Positions 17,720 through 26,152 of a stretch of DNA of 64,000 nt are shown here, piece by piece. Both the position numbers and the translations under genes were made by a program. This DNA comes from Ktedonobacter racemifer DSM 44963 (lineage in GTDB: Bacteria; Chloroflexota; Ktedonobacteria; Ktedonobacterales; Ktedonobacteraceae). The stretch is from positions 2,269,481 through 2,333,480 of the forward strand of contig NZ_ADVG01000001.1 of assembly GCF_000178855.1 (NCBI RefSeq), read 5' to 3'. The notes under the pieces were generated by a model. That model did not search any database and was not told the DNA's origin. It saw nothing but the letters and a program-made list of their open reading frames with translations. Numbering within the stretch: position 1 is the stretch's first letter; each line of letters opens with the position of its first letter.

Positions 17720-18247
17720 ATGCCGCGTCCACTACCTATTTGCCTGCTTCTATGCACACTCTGCCTTAGCCTCTTGCTGCTACCATTTACCGCCTGTGGG
17801 AGTAGCACCAACACTGGAGCCACTGGTATCCAGGCCACCAGCGGCAAGCCGATTCATGACGCACAGACGGCAACACAATACCTGTTCGTGCTGCGCCTGC
17901 TCCGCTACAACATGCATACCATCGGGAAAGACAAGGTGATCTATACCCAGGGGCGCCTGACACAGGTCGGGGATATGAAGATGAGCTACGATGACGAAGG
18001 ACGTATCACGAAACTTGGCGGGCTGGCTGTAACGTATGACGAGGGCAAAATTACAAGCGTTGGCTCGACCAAGATTGAGTTTGACAAAGACATTCCTCAG
18101 CGCGTGGCACGCATCGGCGATGAGAGCGTCACCTATAATAGTCAGAACCTGGCAAACAATGTCGGCGCGTCCAAGATCAGCTACGACCAGAAGCTACGCG
18201 CCACAAAGATAGGCGACGTGCCCATCACCTACACGGATAGCAAATAA
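17720..18247 (+). CDS. Putative lipoprotein with beta-strand repeats
   Basis: The 175-residue protein has a signal peptide ending LLLPFTACGSS (lipobox). The mature part has about five short repeats of the kind GRLTQVGDMKMSYDDEG, GRITKLGGLAVTYDEG and KITSVGSTKIEFD, which suggests a small beta-solenoid or RHS/YD-like sheet. It is probably surface-anchored. AGAGAGGA precedes the ATG at 17720. The function is unknown. Confidence 0.7.
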   Translation: MPRPLPICLLLCTLCLSLLLLPFTACGSSTNTGATGIQATSGKPIHDAQTATQYLFVLRLLRYNMHTIGKDKVIYTQGRLTQVGDMKMSYDDEGRITKLGGLAVTYDEGKITSVGSTKIEFDKDIPQRVARIGDESVTYNSQNLANNVGASKISYDQKLRATKIGDVPITYTDSK

Positions 18248-18277
18248 CTCCATCTCAGCACCTGCGGTGCTTTAATG

Positions 18278-18336
18278 GGGTAAGAGTGTGTGGTGATGGC
18301 CTGGCTCTGCCAGGCCATCACCACACACTCTTACCC
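18278..18336. terminator. Perfect 28-bp-arm hairpin between convergent genes
   Basis: Arms 18278-18305 and 18309-18336 pair perfectly around TCT. It lies 30 bp past the lipoprotein stop and 19 bp past the stop of the convergent membrane gene. The position suits a shared terminator, but the stem is unusually long and there is no T-tract. Confidence 0.75.
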
Positions 18337-18355
18337 TGCGAGCCACGTAGTGGCA

Positions 18356-18748
18356 CTACATACCAACTTTAAAAGCGAAAAGGATCAGCAACACAAACAC
18401 AAGCGCGGGAATGCTAACCGCAAAACCCAGGAGGAGGCGATACGCGAGCCGCTCCGCACGAGAGCGACTCCAGGCAGTCATAAACACGCCAACCGCCAGG
18501 AAGACGAAGAAATCAGCGATCAGAGGGAAGAGCGTCATCCCAAGCGCGTTTCCATAGATCTGCTCCGCCTGAGCACGATCCGTTGCCAGCAGGCTGGGCG
18601 CGTAGAAAAAGCCCTGCCAGATCCCCAACACAGGCAGCCACAAGCCCGCACCAACGACAAAACACATAAGCGTGTTGAAGATAGTATGAACCCTGGGCGT
18701 ATTCCTCAGGCGCTTCAATGGCCCGGTCGAAAGGACATATCCGGACAT
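18356..18748 (-). CDS. Small membrane protein, unknown
   Basis: From the ATG at 18748 the protein has 130 residues and three hydrophobic helices (about residues 22-45, 62-85 and 105-128). Arginine clusters between them suggest cytoplasmic loops. No domain was recognised. The frame is open further upstream, but that stretch lacks coding character. Confidence 0.55.
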   Translation of the reverse strand: MSGYVLSTGPLKRLRNTPRVHTIFNTLMCFVVGAGLWLPVLGIWQGFFYAPSLLATDRAQAEQIYGNALGMTLFPLIADFFVFLAVGVFMTAWSRSRAERLAYRLLLGFAVSIPALVFVLLILFAFKVGM

Positions 18749-18961
18749 AGAATACCTACTTCTAGAAGATGATCTCTCATGACGCCAGAATAAAATTGAC
18801 ACACAATGATATAAACGTTTGAGGACGCAATACGTCAAAGGTATCGCTCTTTTTTCTCATCTGCTTCAGTGAAACAAACTTCTCTCTCTCCTGGAACGTA
18901 TATTTCGTGTAAGTATTTTAATCTTCTAGAGACAAGGCAGAATTTTATCAGGAGTAGATCA

Positions 18962-19546
18962 ATGTCGGTGCCAGTACGTCGCTATCGTCGCTTTCGCGCA
19001 TTCCTTCTGGCCTGTGCGCTTGTTATTATTGGTATTCCCATCGCTTCGCTCGTCACCGCCATTTTTCCACCTTTTCTGACGGCTTGTTTGATGACGCTTT
19101 ATCTTGGCCTGGGAACCCTGGTAATCGGGGCCGCGCCACGGCGCGCGACCCTCTTCTATGTTTTTCTCTTTTTCGCGAACTGGATAGCGGGCATTGGCTT
19201 CGCCGTGGCGCTGAGCAAACTTCCTGGCGCGGATCTCGTGGCTTGCCTCTGGCTCTTCATTCCTCTGGGCATGACCATCCTGCTAGGGACAAACGGCAAG
19301 AGCATCCTGGCTTCCCTGCGACGGCTCCCCCTCTTTCAAGCTAATAGGCCCCAAACACGCGTCTATTATCAGCCCAGAAGGCCGCGAAGCACTCCCAATC
19401 CTTCCCCACGTTCCTATGAACAGGGCTACCAGGCGGCGCAACCACAGCAGGCAACCTATGAAGAAGGCGGACTGACCTATCCCGTTTCCTCCCCCTCACA
19501 CTCTGATCAGCAAGAACAGCCCCAGGCCCACTACCCTACGATGTGA
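18962..19546 (+). CDS. Membrane protein with proline/glutamine-rich tail
   Basis: The 194-residue protein begins with basic residues (VRRYRRFR), has four hydrophobic helices within the first ~115 residues, and a disordered tail rich in Pro, Gln, Ser and Tyr. GGAG lies 8 bp before the ATG at 18962. It faces a convergent neighbour with a similar design (helices plus Q/P/Y tail), so the two may be functionally related. No enzyme motif was found. Confidence 0.65.
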   Translation: MSVPVRRYRRFRAFLLACALVIIGIPIASLVTAIFPPFLTACLMTLYLGLGTLVIGAAPRRATLFYVFLFFANWIAGIGFAVALSKLPGADLVACLWLFIPLGMTILLGTNGKSILASLRRLPLFQANRPQTRVYYQPRRPRSTPNPSPRSYEQGYQAAQPQQATYEEGGLTYPVSSPSHSDQQEQPQAHYPTM

Positions 19547-19609
19547 GAAAGAAAAAAGCAGGAGCGACAGGCACTCTATACTTGTCGCTCCTGACTTATG
19601 CTCTCCTTA

Positions 19610-20203
19610 TTAGCGTTGCGGAGGATACTGCTGGGGGTTCTGGTACTCCTGCGCGTAGGGACTATTCTGCGCCGGGTACTGTGGCGGCTGGCCATATGCC
19701 TGGTTTGGCTGCTGCTGCCCATAGGGATCTGGCTGGCCGTAAGGAGCCTGTTGTCCATAGGGTGCTGGCTGGCCCTGCTGGGATGGCACCTGCTGACCAT
19801 ACTGGGGCTGGCCATACTGCTGGGGTGGCACCTGCTGACCATACTGGGGCTGGCCGTATTGCTGGGGTGGCACCTGCTGACCATACTGGGGCTGGCCGTA
19901 TTGCTGGGGTGGCACCTGCTGACCATACTGGGGCTGGCCCTGCACGCCTGAGGCTTTGCGCGCACTAAAGGTGCTCCTACCGAAGCTAGAACCACCATTA
20001 TCACGTATACCTAATACCAGGAGAAGTATACCGAACGCCAGGCAGAGCAGGCCGGCGATAACTGTACCCGTAGCGTCACTACTTGAAAACGGACTCGCAA
20101 TCAGACAGAGGAGACCCAACAGGATCATAAAACTCCCCACGACGATGCGGCCAACCTTCCTGCCCAATACACGATAAAAAAGCCAGATAATTAAACGACC
20201 CAT
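19610..20203 (-). CDS. Membrane protein with [14 protein letters not shown] tandem repeats
   Basis: The 197-residue protein has two transmembrane helices in the first ~75 residues and a long tail of Gln, Pro, Tyr and Gly. Within the tail a 14-residue unit is repeated about four times. Such low-complexity tails occur in bacterial membrane proteins and can drive multivalent contacts; the role here is unknown. The ATG at 20203 begins [11 protein letters not shown] and fits a helix start better than the upstream ATG. Confidence 0.7.
   Translation of the reverse strand: MGRLIIWLFYRVLGRKVGRIVVGSFMILLGLLCLIASPFSSSDATGTVIAGLLCLAFGILLLVLGIRDNGGSSFGRSTFSARKASGVQGQPQYGQQVPPQQYGQPQYGQQVPPQQYGQPQYGQQVPPQQYGQPQYGQQVPSQQGQPAPYGQQAPYGQPDPYGQQQPNQAYGQPPQYPAQNSPYAQEYQNPQQYPPQR
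19780..19940 (-). repeat. 42-bp in-frame tandem repeat (about four copies)
   Basis: The segment CTGCTGACCATACTGGGG recurs every 42 bp (at 19791, 19833, 19875 and 19917, give or take a base) with very few changes. The period is a multiple of three, so the reading frame is kept and copy-number change would lengthen or shorten the protein tail. Confidence 0.85.
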
Positions 20204-20455
20204 TTCATCTTTCCTTTTCCATGCTTTGCAGCCACTTTTCACATGCCTTCCTCATACCAGGCAACGCTTTGCATACAATTCCACATAGAAATATATGAAT
20301 ACAAAAATTCCACTTTTGTAGTGAGTGATAGCATTTTCTGGTGCTGTCACATGAGGTAGTTTTCTGCTTCGGCTGCTATGCTAGCTTGTATTTATTACAA
20401 CTGCCTGGCGGCAAAAGAGTAACAACATGCGTGATATCCAGCAAGAAAGCGACGT

Positions 20456-21010
20456 TTATCTGCCCTCTTCAAAAACATCCCAGGTATCACTTAGGGTAAG
20501 AGCGTCCCTATAGACGCTCGCCAACATAGGCTCCTGCTCCCAGGCACGAAAAAACTCGCGGATCTCTGGCTGGATAAAAAGATGCTCAAGAACAGCAGTC
20601 ATAACTACATCGGTTATCTGCTCGTCACCTCGGCAGCACAAACGCGCCAGCAGATCCCGTAGCGCGACAACGGTTGCGTTCTGCTCCTCCCGCTGGTTCC
20701 AGGCACGCTGGAACCAGGAACGCAGCGTATCGCACGCGGAGAAGCGCCCATCGGCATAGAGCGTCTCACTATTCTCAATGACACAGCGCTCCAGGTAACA
20801 GGAACCAAACGCGACGATCTCAGAGAGATCTGGCGCTTCCAGGCGTCCAGGGTGCTCAAAGAGGCAGTCCCAGAGATAGCCCTGCGCGTCACGGCAATCT
20901 GAGGCCATCCAGGCATGTACCTGCTCAAGCGGGGCCGTGGTTCCACTGTGGTACCAGCGCTCCATCGCGCTCACGAGGTCAGCGCACCCTGATCCTATGT
21001 TCTGATCCAT
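20456..21010 (-). CDS. Conserved-looking soluble protein, unknown function
   Basis: The 184-residue acidic, alpha-helical protein has many aromatic and cysteine residues (for example CYLERCVIEN, LCCRGDEQ). There is no signal peptide, membrane segment or known motif. The start ATG at 21010 lacks a strong Shine-Dalgarno. It lies between a membrane protein gene and a P-loop kinase gene on the same strand, with about 120 bp on the kinase side. Confidence 0.55.
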   Translation of the reverse strand: MDQNIGSGCADLVSAMERWYHSGTTAPLEQVHAWMASDCRDAQGYLWDCLFEHPGRLEAPDLSEIVAFGSCYLERCVIENSETLYADGRFSACDTLRSWFQRAWNQREEQNATVVALRDLLARLCCRGDEQITDVVMTAVLEHLFIQPEIREFFRAWEQEPMLASVYRDALTLSDTWDVFEEGR

Positions 21011-21127
21011 GCATCAATTTCCATCCATTCATCGATTCTAAAAAAATAGCTCCTTATCTTCCGCTCAGCCCCATTCCACATTCAGTATAGCGTTCTGAGA
21101 TACCTGAACAATCATCCTCGCTCTACG

Positions 21128-21784
21128 CTAAACCTGTACACCACCACGCCAGGCTTGCTCCACATAGGCCAGGTTCTGCGCTAACGTGCGTGTACCGTCA
21201 ACGACTACCACATTCAAGTGATATTGCCGCGCTTCCTGGATTACGGCACGCGCGAAACCGCTATCGCGCTGCATCCAGTTCTCAAAGGCCTGTTCAGGAT
21301 CACGACACTCCCTCACTACCTCTCTGGCCCAGGCACGCTGCCGATAGTACGTTAACTGGAAATCTACAGTTGGGACCATCCACATCGCCCTTGATCTCTC
21401 GCACAAAAGAGGGGCAACCAGCCCCGGCAAGAGGGCCGCTCCCTCGGCCAGAATAGGGACGTCACGCGGCAATGCCTCAAGGTCGCGCACAATCAAACGC
21501 CACTCATCATGGTAGAAAGCAAATTCTTCGCGAATCTGCTGCTCGACGCTTCTCTCAAGCCAGAGGGCATCAGGCGCCAGGCGGCTTAAGTGATAGAGCG
21601 TTGGCTCATGTGTCACAGTCGCCTCCTCAGCGTGCCTGGCATACGCGTCATCACAGCGGTACAGCCGCCAGCCATAACGTGTAACAAGTTCATCCGCAAT
21701 CGAGCTTTTCCCCGCACAAGGCGAGCCACCCAGCCAGTAGACATGCCGCAAAGCTTGCTTCAATCTCTCAATTTCTTCTAGCAT
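21128..21784 (-). CDS. P-loop kinase-like protein (AAA/zeta-toxin-like fold)
   Basis: The 218-residue protein has a Walker A motif GGSPCAGKSS near residue 20, a downstream acidic RCDD, a hydrophobic Walker B-like strand (VPILAEGAALLP) and the arginine-rich RQRAWAREVVRECRD lid. It is probably a small-molecule or nucleoside kinase. The substrate is unknown. The ATG at 21784 follows GGGAG at good spacing and is preferred over an upstream GTG. Confidence 0.75.
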   Translation of the reverse strand: MLEEIERLKQALRHVYWLGGSPCAGKSSIADELVTRYGWRLYRCDDAYARHAEEATVTHEPTLYHLSRLAPDALWLERSVEQQIREEFAFYHDEWRLIVRDLEALPRDVPILAEGAALLPGLVAPLLCERSRAMWMVPTVDFQLTYYRQRAWAREVVRECRDPEQAFENWMQRDSGFARAVIQEARQYHLNVVVVDGTRTLAQNLAYVEQAWRGGVQV

Positions 21785-21972
21785 TATTTCTCCCAAATTA
21801 CTCACAATAAGAAAAAACGCTTATTTAAAATTTCCTACTTGAACACAAAATTGATGTAACAAAAACCGACAATGCGCGTCTATACTATATAAGGGGATTT
21901 TATCCCTCCGCGACCTACCTCTTTTCCTTATTTACCAGGCAACCAGCCCACGCCAATACAAGGATATCAACG

Positions 21973-24177
21973 ATGGCCTTAGAAGCGCTCTACTGCGCCT
22001 ATTGCGGGGCAGGTAATTCACTACAAGACGCCACCTGCTTCGCCTGCCAACGCCAACTAACGCTACCTGAGAGCGAGGAGGAGACGCCTTTTCTCGTTGG
22101 AGAGCGCTATCTCATTCTGGCACAGGTTGGCCTGGGTGGCTTTGGCGCGGTCTATAAAGTGCTGGATACGCAGGAGCAGAATACTGTCCGTGCGCTAAAG
22201 CAAATCAACCTGCGCAACCTTACTCCCCAGCAGGCCATCGAGGCGACGGATGCCTTTAATCGCGAGGTAAGCCTTCTTTCGCAGTTGACGCATGCCCACC
22301 TGCCACGCGTCTATGACCACTTTACCGATCCCGAGCACTGGTACCTGGTCATGGGTTTTATCGAAGGCCAGACACTTGAAAGCTATCTTGAGAGCCAGGG
22401 GGCACCTGGGCATTCGGCTCAGCCAGCGCCTCTCCTGGCTTTTGAAGAGATTTTCTCAATCGCGCTACAGCTCTGTGATGTGTTGAGCTACCTGCACACC
22501 CGCCAGCCCCCGGTTATCTTTCGCGACCTCAAACCCTCCAATATTATGCGCAGCCCATCGGGCCAGCTCTATTTGATCGACTTTGGCATCGCCCGCCATT
22601 TCAAACCGGGCCAGGCCAGAGATACCATCCCTTTTGGCTCCCCCGGCTATGCCGCGCCCGAGCAATATGGCAAGGCCCAGACAACACCCGCCTCAGATAT
22701 CTACAGCCTCGGCGCGCTCCTGCATCACCTGCTCTCGGGCGAGGACCCGGCGGAGAACCCCTTTAAGTTCGCCCCCTCATACGCTTATAGACAGGCAGGC
22801 GTTACTGAACTAGCAACGCTCGTTGAGCGTATGGTGCGCCTCGATACCACTGAACGCCCCTCCACCATCGCCGAGGTCTATCACGAAATCCTGCGCATCG
22901 CGCGCAACCAGGGCATTCGTACTGCATCCCTTATCCTTAGCAGCAACCAGCAGGCACGCCCCCATACGCCAACACAGCCACTGGGTATGCCTGGTACAGC
23001 GCCAGGGGCAGGTCAAGTACAGGTCCAGGTTCAGGCCCCCACCTCGAAGCATTCCCAGCCGGGGCGTCGCTTCTCGCGGCGCGCCATTGTCGCGGGGGGC
23101 CTGACCCTGAGCGTTGTCACAATCGCTGGCGGGGCGACCATTGGCGGTATTCAAAATCTTATCGCATACCTTAAAGCGCAAGAAACTGCGATTCCAGAAA
23201 ACGTTCTCAATGATCCGAAAATTATCTATTCCAGCGCCATCGCTCCTGATGGGCGCACATGCGTTAGTATTGCTACGAATATCTTTCTCATCTGGTACAT
23301 ACATACGGAACAAACAATCTGGGCTGGGAAAGCGGACATCATACCGCAGGTCCGTCCTGCCTGGTCGCCTGATAGCCAGCGCTTTGCTACCGCCGTTGGT
23401 GATGGCAGTATCACGATCTGGGATTGGCAAAAGCAGCAAAAAGCACAAATTGTAGAGCCAAATGCGTATAGCTCCGCAAACGAAGTAAGCACACATCTGG
23501 CCTGGTCACCTAATGGCAAATACCTGGCAATAGCACAGAAGGATGGAGAAAGCCAGGTGACACATTTCCAAATACTTTATCTCCCAACTAAACAAGTTAT
23601 AGCTAACTATATAACACCCCACGAGGCCATACTCGGACTTGATTGGTCACCTGATAGTAAAAGATTGGCAACCAACAATACGCACAATACACTGCAAGAC
23701 TGGGAGATAGGAGTCTCTCGCCAGCCCACTCATACATATATGTTTCCTCAGACCCAAAGTAATCCTCCCGACCACAACGATGCCGTCGTTCGCTGGTCGC
23801 CCGACGGGAGATGGATCGCCGCCGCGCCCTATGCAGGACCACTGAGCCTCTGGTCACCCACAACTAAACAGGCATTTACCTTCGATCCTATCGCTAGCGA
23901 ACCGAGATCTATTTTCTCTGACCTGGCCTGGTCGCCTGATGGACGCACGATAGCCGCAGTCGACCAGAAAAACATCGTTTACTTTTGGGATACAAATACA
24001 AGAAAATTGCTGGGTTCCGTACCGGGGCCAGAATCGGGCTATGGCGGGTCAACACTCTACTGGAACGATAACCAAAGCGTTCTTGTCATCGTGGGATACA
24101 AATACCCGAAAATTGTTGGGTTCCGTACCGGGGCCAGAACCGGGCTATGGCGGGGCAACACTCTACTGGACCAATAA
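21973..24177 (+). CDS. Ser/Thr protein kinase with WD40-like sensor domain, C-terminus altered by a tandem duplication
   Basis: The 734-residue protein begins with a zinc ribbon (YCAYCGAGN ... CFACQ), then a Hanks-type kinase domain (about 44-310) with VGLGGFGAVYK, ALKQI, FRDLKPSNIM in place of HRD, IDFGIAR and AAPEQYG. A membrane segment near residues 375-395 leads to an outside WD40-like propeller from about 410 (DGRTC, WSPDSQRFAT, WSPDGRWIAA). HRD is FRD, as in some active bacterial kinases. A 106-bp duplication (23986-24197) shifts the frame, so the last ~30 residues are a new tail. Without it the frame would continue into VIDRHRIVFTIP. Confidence 0.85.
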   Translation: MALEALYCAYCGAGNSLQDATCFACQRQLTLPESEEETPFLVGERYLILAQVGLGGFGAVYKVLDTQEQNTVRALKQINLRNLTPQQAIEATDAFNREVSLLSQLTHAHLPRVYDHFTDPEHWYLVMGFIEGQTLESYLESQGAPGHSAQPAPLLAFEEIFSIALQLCDVLSYLHTRQPPVIFRDLKPSNIMRSPSGQLYLIDFGIARHFKPGQARDTIPFGSPGYAAPEQYGKAQTTPASDIYSLGALLHHLLSGEDPAENPFKFAPSYAYRQAGVTELATLVERMVRLDTTERPSTIAEVYHEILRIARNQGIRTASLILSSNQQARPHTPTQPLGMPGTAPGAGQVQVQVQAPTSKHSQPGRRFSRRAIVAGGLTLSVVTIAGGATIGGIQNLIAYLKAQETAIPENVLNDPKIIYSSAIAPDGRTCVSIATNIFLIWYIHTEQTIWAGKADIIPQVRPAWSPDSQRFATAVGDGSITIWDWQKQQKAQIVEPNAYSSANEVSTHLAWSPNGKYLAIAQKDGESQVTHFQILYLPTKQVIANYITPHEAILGLDWSPDSKRLATNNTHNTLQDWEIGVSRQPTHTYMFPQTQSNPPDHNDAVVRWSPDGRWIAAAPYAGPLSLWSPTTKQAFTFDPIASEPRSIFSDLAWSPDGRTIAAVDQKNIVYFWDTNTRKLLGSVPGPESGYGGSTLYWNDNQSVLVIVGYKYPKIVGFRTGARTGLWRGNTLLDQ

Positions 24178-24197
24178 TCAAAGCATTCTTGTCATCG
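23986..24197 (+). repeat. 106-bp tandem duplication inside the kinase-WD40 gene
   Basis: Unit one (23986-24091) and unit two (24092-24197) are nearly identical, from TGGGATACAAATAC to CTTGTCATCG. Because 106 is not a multiple of three, the second copy is read out of frame and ends in a stop at 24177. The few differences show that the copies have had time to diverge. Confidence 0.88.
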
Positions 24198-24255
24198 ACA
24201 GACACAGAATTGTCTTCACAATTCCCAGACCTACAACCATGACCATCTCGCTTAA

Positions 24256-24294
24256 GGCCATGCCAGCATGGCCCCTACGACTCTGTGGGGGCCA
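24256..24294. repeat. REP-like palindrome with a second hairpin
   Basis: GGCCATGC-CA-GCATGGCC (24256-24273) is followed by CCTAC and then GGGGGCCA, which can re-pair with TGGCCCC. The same core, GTAGGGGCCATGC-NN-GCATGGCC, occurs inverted at 43590-43612. It lies between the convergent kinase and aminotransferase genes and may terminate transcription. Confidence 0.55.
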
Positions 24295-24314
24295 TTGGCC
24301 TGGTCATATGGGGA

Positions 24315-25775
24315 TCAGGCGAGGAAGCTCATGCCATGGGCCTCGAAGAAATGGTCAGTCCCAACTGGCTCCAGATCGCCGTGCTCATTATGCGCGTACT
24401 GAGCGTGGATATCTCCGCGAGCGATGGCCATCAGGCCAGATGCCAGGCGGTCGATGTCGTCCTTGCTATTGGCAAGACCCAAGCTGGCCCGCACCATCCC
24501 TGGCAATTCGACCGGTAAACCTGTAAGCAAGCGTTCACGGGCCTCTGAGGCGTCCTCCTCGGAGATCCCCAGCAGGTGCGCCACGTAGAGATGCGCACAG
24601 AAACAGCCACTCCTCACGCCGACGCCCCACTCGTTCGCCAGCACCGCGGCGACTTTCTCATAGCTTTGGCCCCCCATGGTGAAGCAGAAGACGCCCAGAC
24701 GATCCTCTTCACCTGCCAGCACCGATTCCCACGCAGGGCCGCGCAGGGTAAGGCCCGGTACTCCCTGCAAGCGCTGAATGGCATAGCGCGTCAACTCGCG
24801 CTCATGTTCCGCCACGCGCTCCATGCCGAAACGCATCAGTTCTTCCAGAGCGGCAGCCATCGCCACCACGCCAATCACATTTGGCGAGCCAGCTTCCTCT
24901 AGATCGGGACCCGTGGCCCACTTAATGCCAGAACTTGTCACCAGACAGGCAGTACCACCACCAACGAGCATGGGATCGCCATCGGCGAAGAGGGTAGCGG
25001 GAACCACCAGCGCTCCAGTTCCATAAGGCGCGTAGAGCTTATGGCCTGAAAAGGCTACGATATCGATACAATCAGCGGCCCCATATGTTCCCATTGAAAT
25101 ATGCCGATGTGGTGTCAATTGCGCGGCATCGACGGCGATCTTCGCGCCATGCGCGTGCGCCAGGCGCGCCACCTGGTGGACATCATTGACCAGACCCGTC
25201 ACATTCGAGGCAGCACTGATGGTGATCAGCTTAACCTTCCCCTCATGCTGGTACAGGCGTTGCTCCAGGTCCGCCATGTCGATACGGCCATCCTCTGTAA
25301 GCTGCACCATTTCATGCTTCTTGCGGAACCAGGGCAGGAGATTGGAGTGATGCTCCATCTTCGTCGTCAAAATAAGCTCATCATCTTCCAGCAAGGTCCG
25401 GTGAGCCAAAAGATTCAAGGCTTCGGTTGTGTTGCGTACAAATACCACCACGTGCGTCTTTGGCGTCGTACCAACGAAACGCATTACGGCATCGCGTGCA
25501 TGCTCGTAGAGGTGGGTCGAGAGGCGCGACTTATAGCCCGCGCCCCTGTGTACGCTTGAATACCACGGGAGGAAGTCATCGACGGCCTGGCGTACCTTGA
25601 CCAGGGGCGGCGTGCTCGCCGCGCTATCCAGGTTTACGTACCTTACCTGCTCGCCAGTAATCAGGGGGACCTCGGTCTTTATACCCACCACGCGCGGGCG
25701 CGCATAGGCTGACTTTCTTGTTCCCTTTACGGATCGATCGGATCGATGCTCTGCGGTCGTTGTCATTAGCTCCAT
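24315..25775 (-). CDS. Class V aminotransferase, cysteine desulfurase-like
   Basis: The 486-residue PLP enzyme has the fold-type I signature LDSAASTPPL at the start of the core (about residue 50), HRGAGYKSR, TTEALNLL, a PLP-lysine motif IVAFSGHKLYAPYGTGAL near 250 and a C-terminal RSGCFCAH cysteine loop. This resembles SufS/IscS-type desulfurases, but the protein is about 80 residues longer than SufS. No suf genes are adjacent, so another carbon-sulfur lyase or an aminotransferase role is possible. Two starts (25775 and 25766) share one AAGGA. Confidence 0.8.
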   Translation of the reverse strand: MELMTTTAEHRSDRSVKGTRKSAYARPRVVGIKTEVPLITGEQVRYVNLDSAASTPPLVKVRQAVDDFLPWYSSVHRGAGYKSRLSTHLYEHARDAVMRFVGTTPKTHVVVFVRNTTEALNLLAHRTLLEDDELILTTKMEHHSNLLPWFRKKHEMVQLTEDGRIDMADLEQRLYQHEGKVKLITISAASNVTGLVNDVHQVARLAHAHGAKIAVDAAQLTPHRHISMGTYGAADCIDIVAFSGHKLYAPYGTGALVVPATLFADGDPMLVGGGTACLVTSSGIKWATGPDLEEAGSPNVIGVVAMAAALEELMRFGMERVAEHERELTRYAIQRLQGVPGLTLRGPAWESVLAGEEDRLGVFCFTMGGQSYEKVAAVLANEWGVGVRSGCFCAHLYVAHLLGISEEDASEARERLLTGLPVELPGMVRASLGLANSKDDIDRLASGLMAIARGDIHAQYAHNEHGDLEPVGTDHFFEAHGMSFLA

Positions 25776-25918
25776 GTTCCTTCCCAGAAAATACAGCTTC
25801 TTTTAAACCAGATATTCTCTACCTTGCCTAAAAGTATACCAAGAGTATCGCGCAAATATCAAGTTTCCCCACAAAATTTGTGATCTAATGTCGAGTTGAT
25901 ACACTTGATAATATAAGT

Positions 25919-25990
25919 CAAGTATTACTAAAGAGAAAGCCGCGCTGTGCCTCCCGAGGCACAGCGCGGCTTTCTCTTTAGTAATACTTG
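25919..25990. repeat. Perfect 72-bp palindrome (35-bp arms, 2-nt spacer)
   Basis: Arms 25919-25953 and 25956-25990 are exact complements around CC. It lies in the 376-bp stretch 25776-26151, which has no gene, between the aminotransferase start and the STAND gene end, about 90 bp from a second long palindrome. It may back up termination of the STAND transcript, but it does not adjoin a stop codon. Confidence 0.88.
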
Positions 25991-26077
25991 TTTATTCTTT
26001 TCTATCCCATAAGATATTGAAAACGATGTATGTTACACGCAGCACGTTGGAACCGCCCCCGTCGGTCCCAACAAAAT

Positions 26078-26152
26078 ATATCGCAAGGTTATGAGGCGTG
26101 CAGTGGTAAGACCTCCGGTCTTACCACAGCACGCCTCATAACCTTGCGATAT
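26078..26152. terminator. 75-bp near-perfect palindrome abutting the STAND gene stop
   Basis: 35 paired positions with a single A-A mismatch surround a TCC loop. The outer end touches the stop codon of the minus-strand STAND-WD40 gene (26152-26154). The position suits a terminator or 3'-end stabiliser. Confidence 0.8.

Noticed and set aside
19780..19940. 42-bp repeats as a CRISPR-like array
   Set aside because: The units are contiguous without spacers and lie in frame inside a coding sequence.
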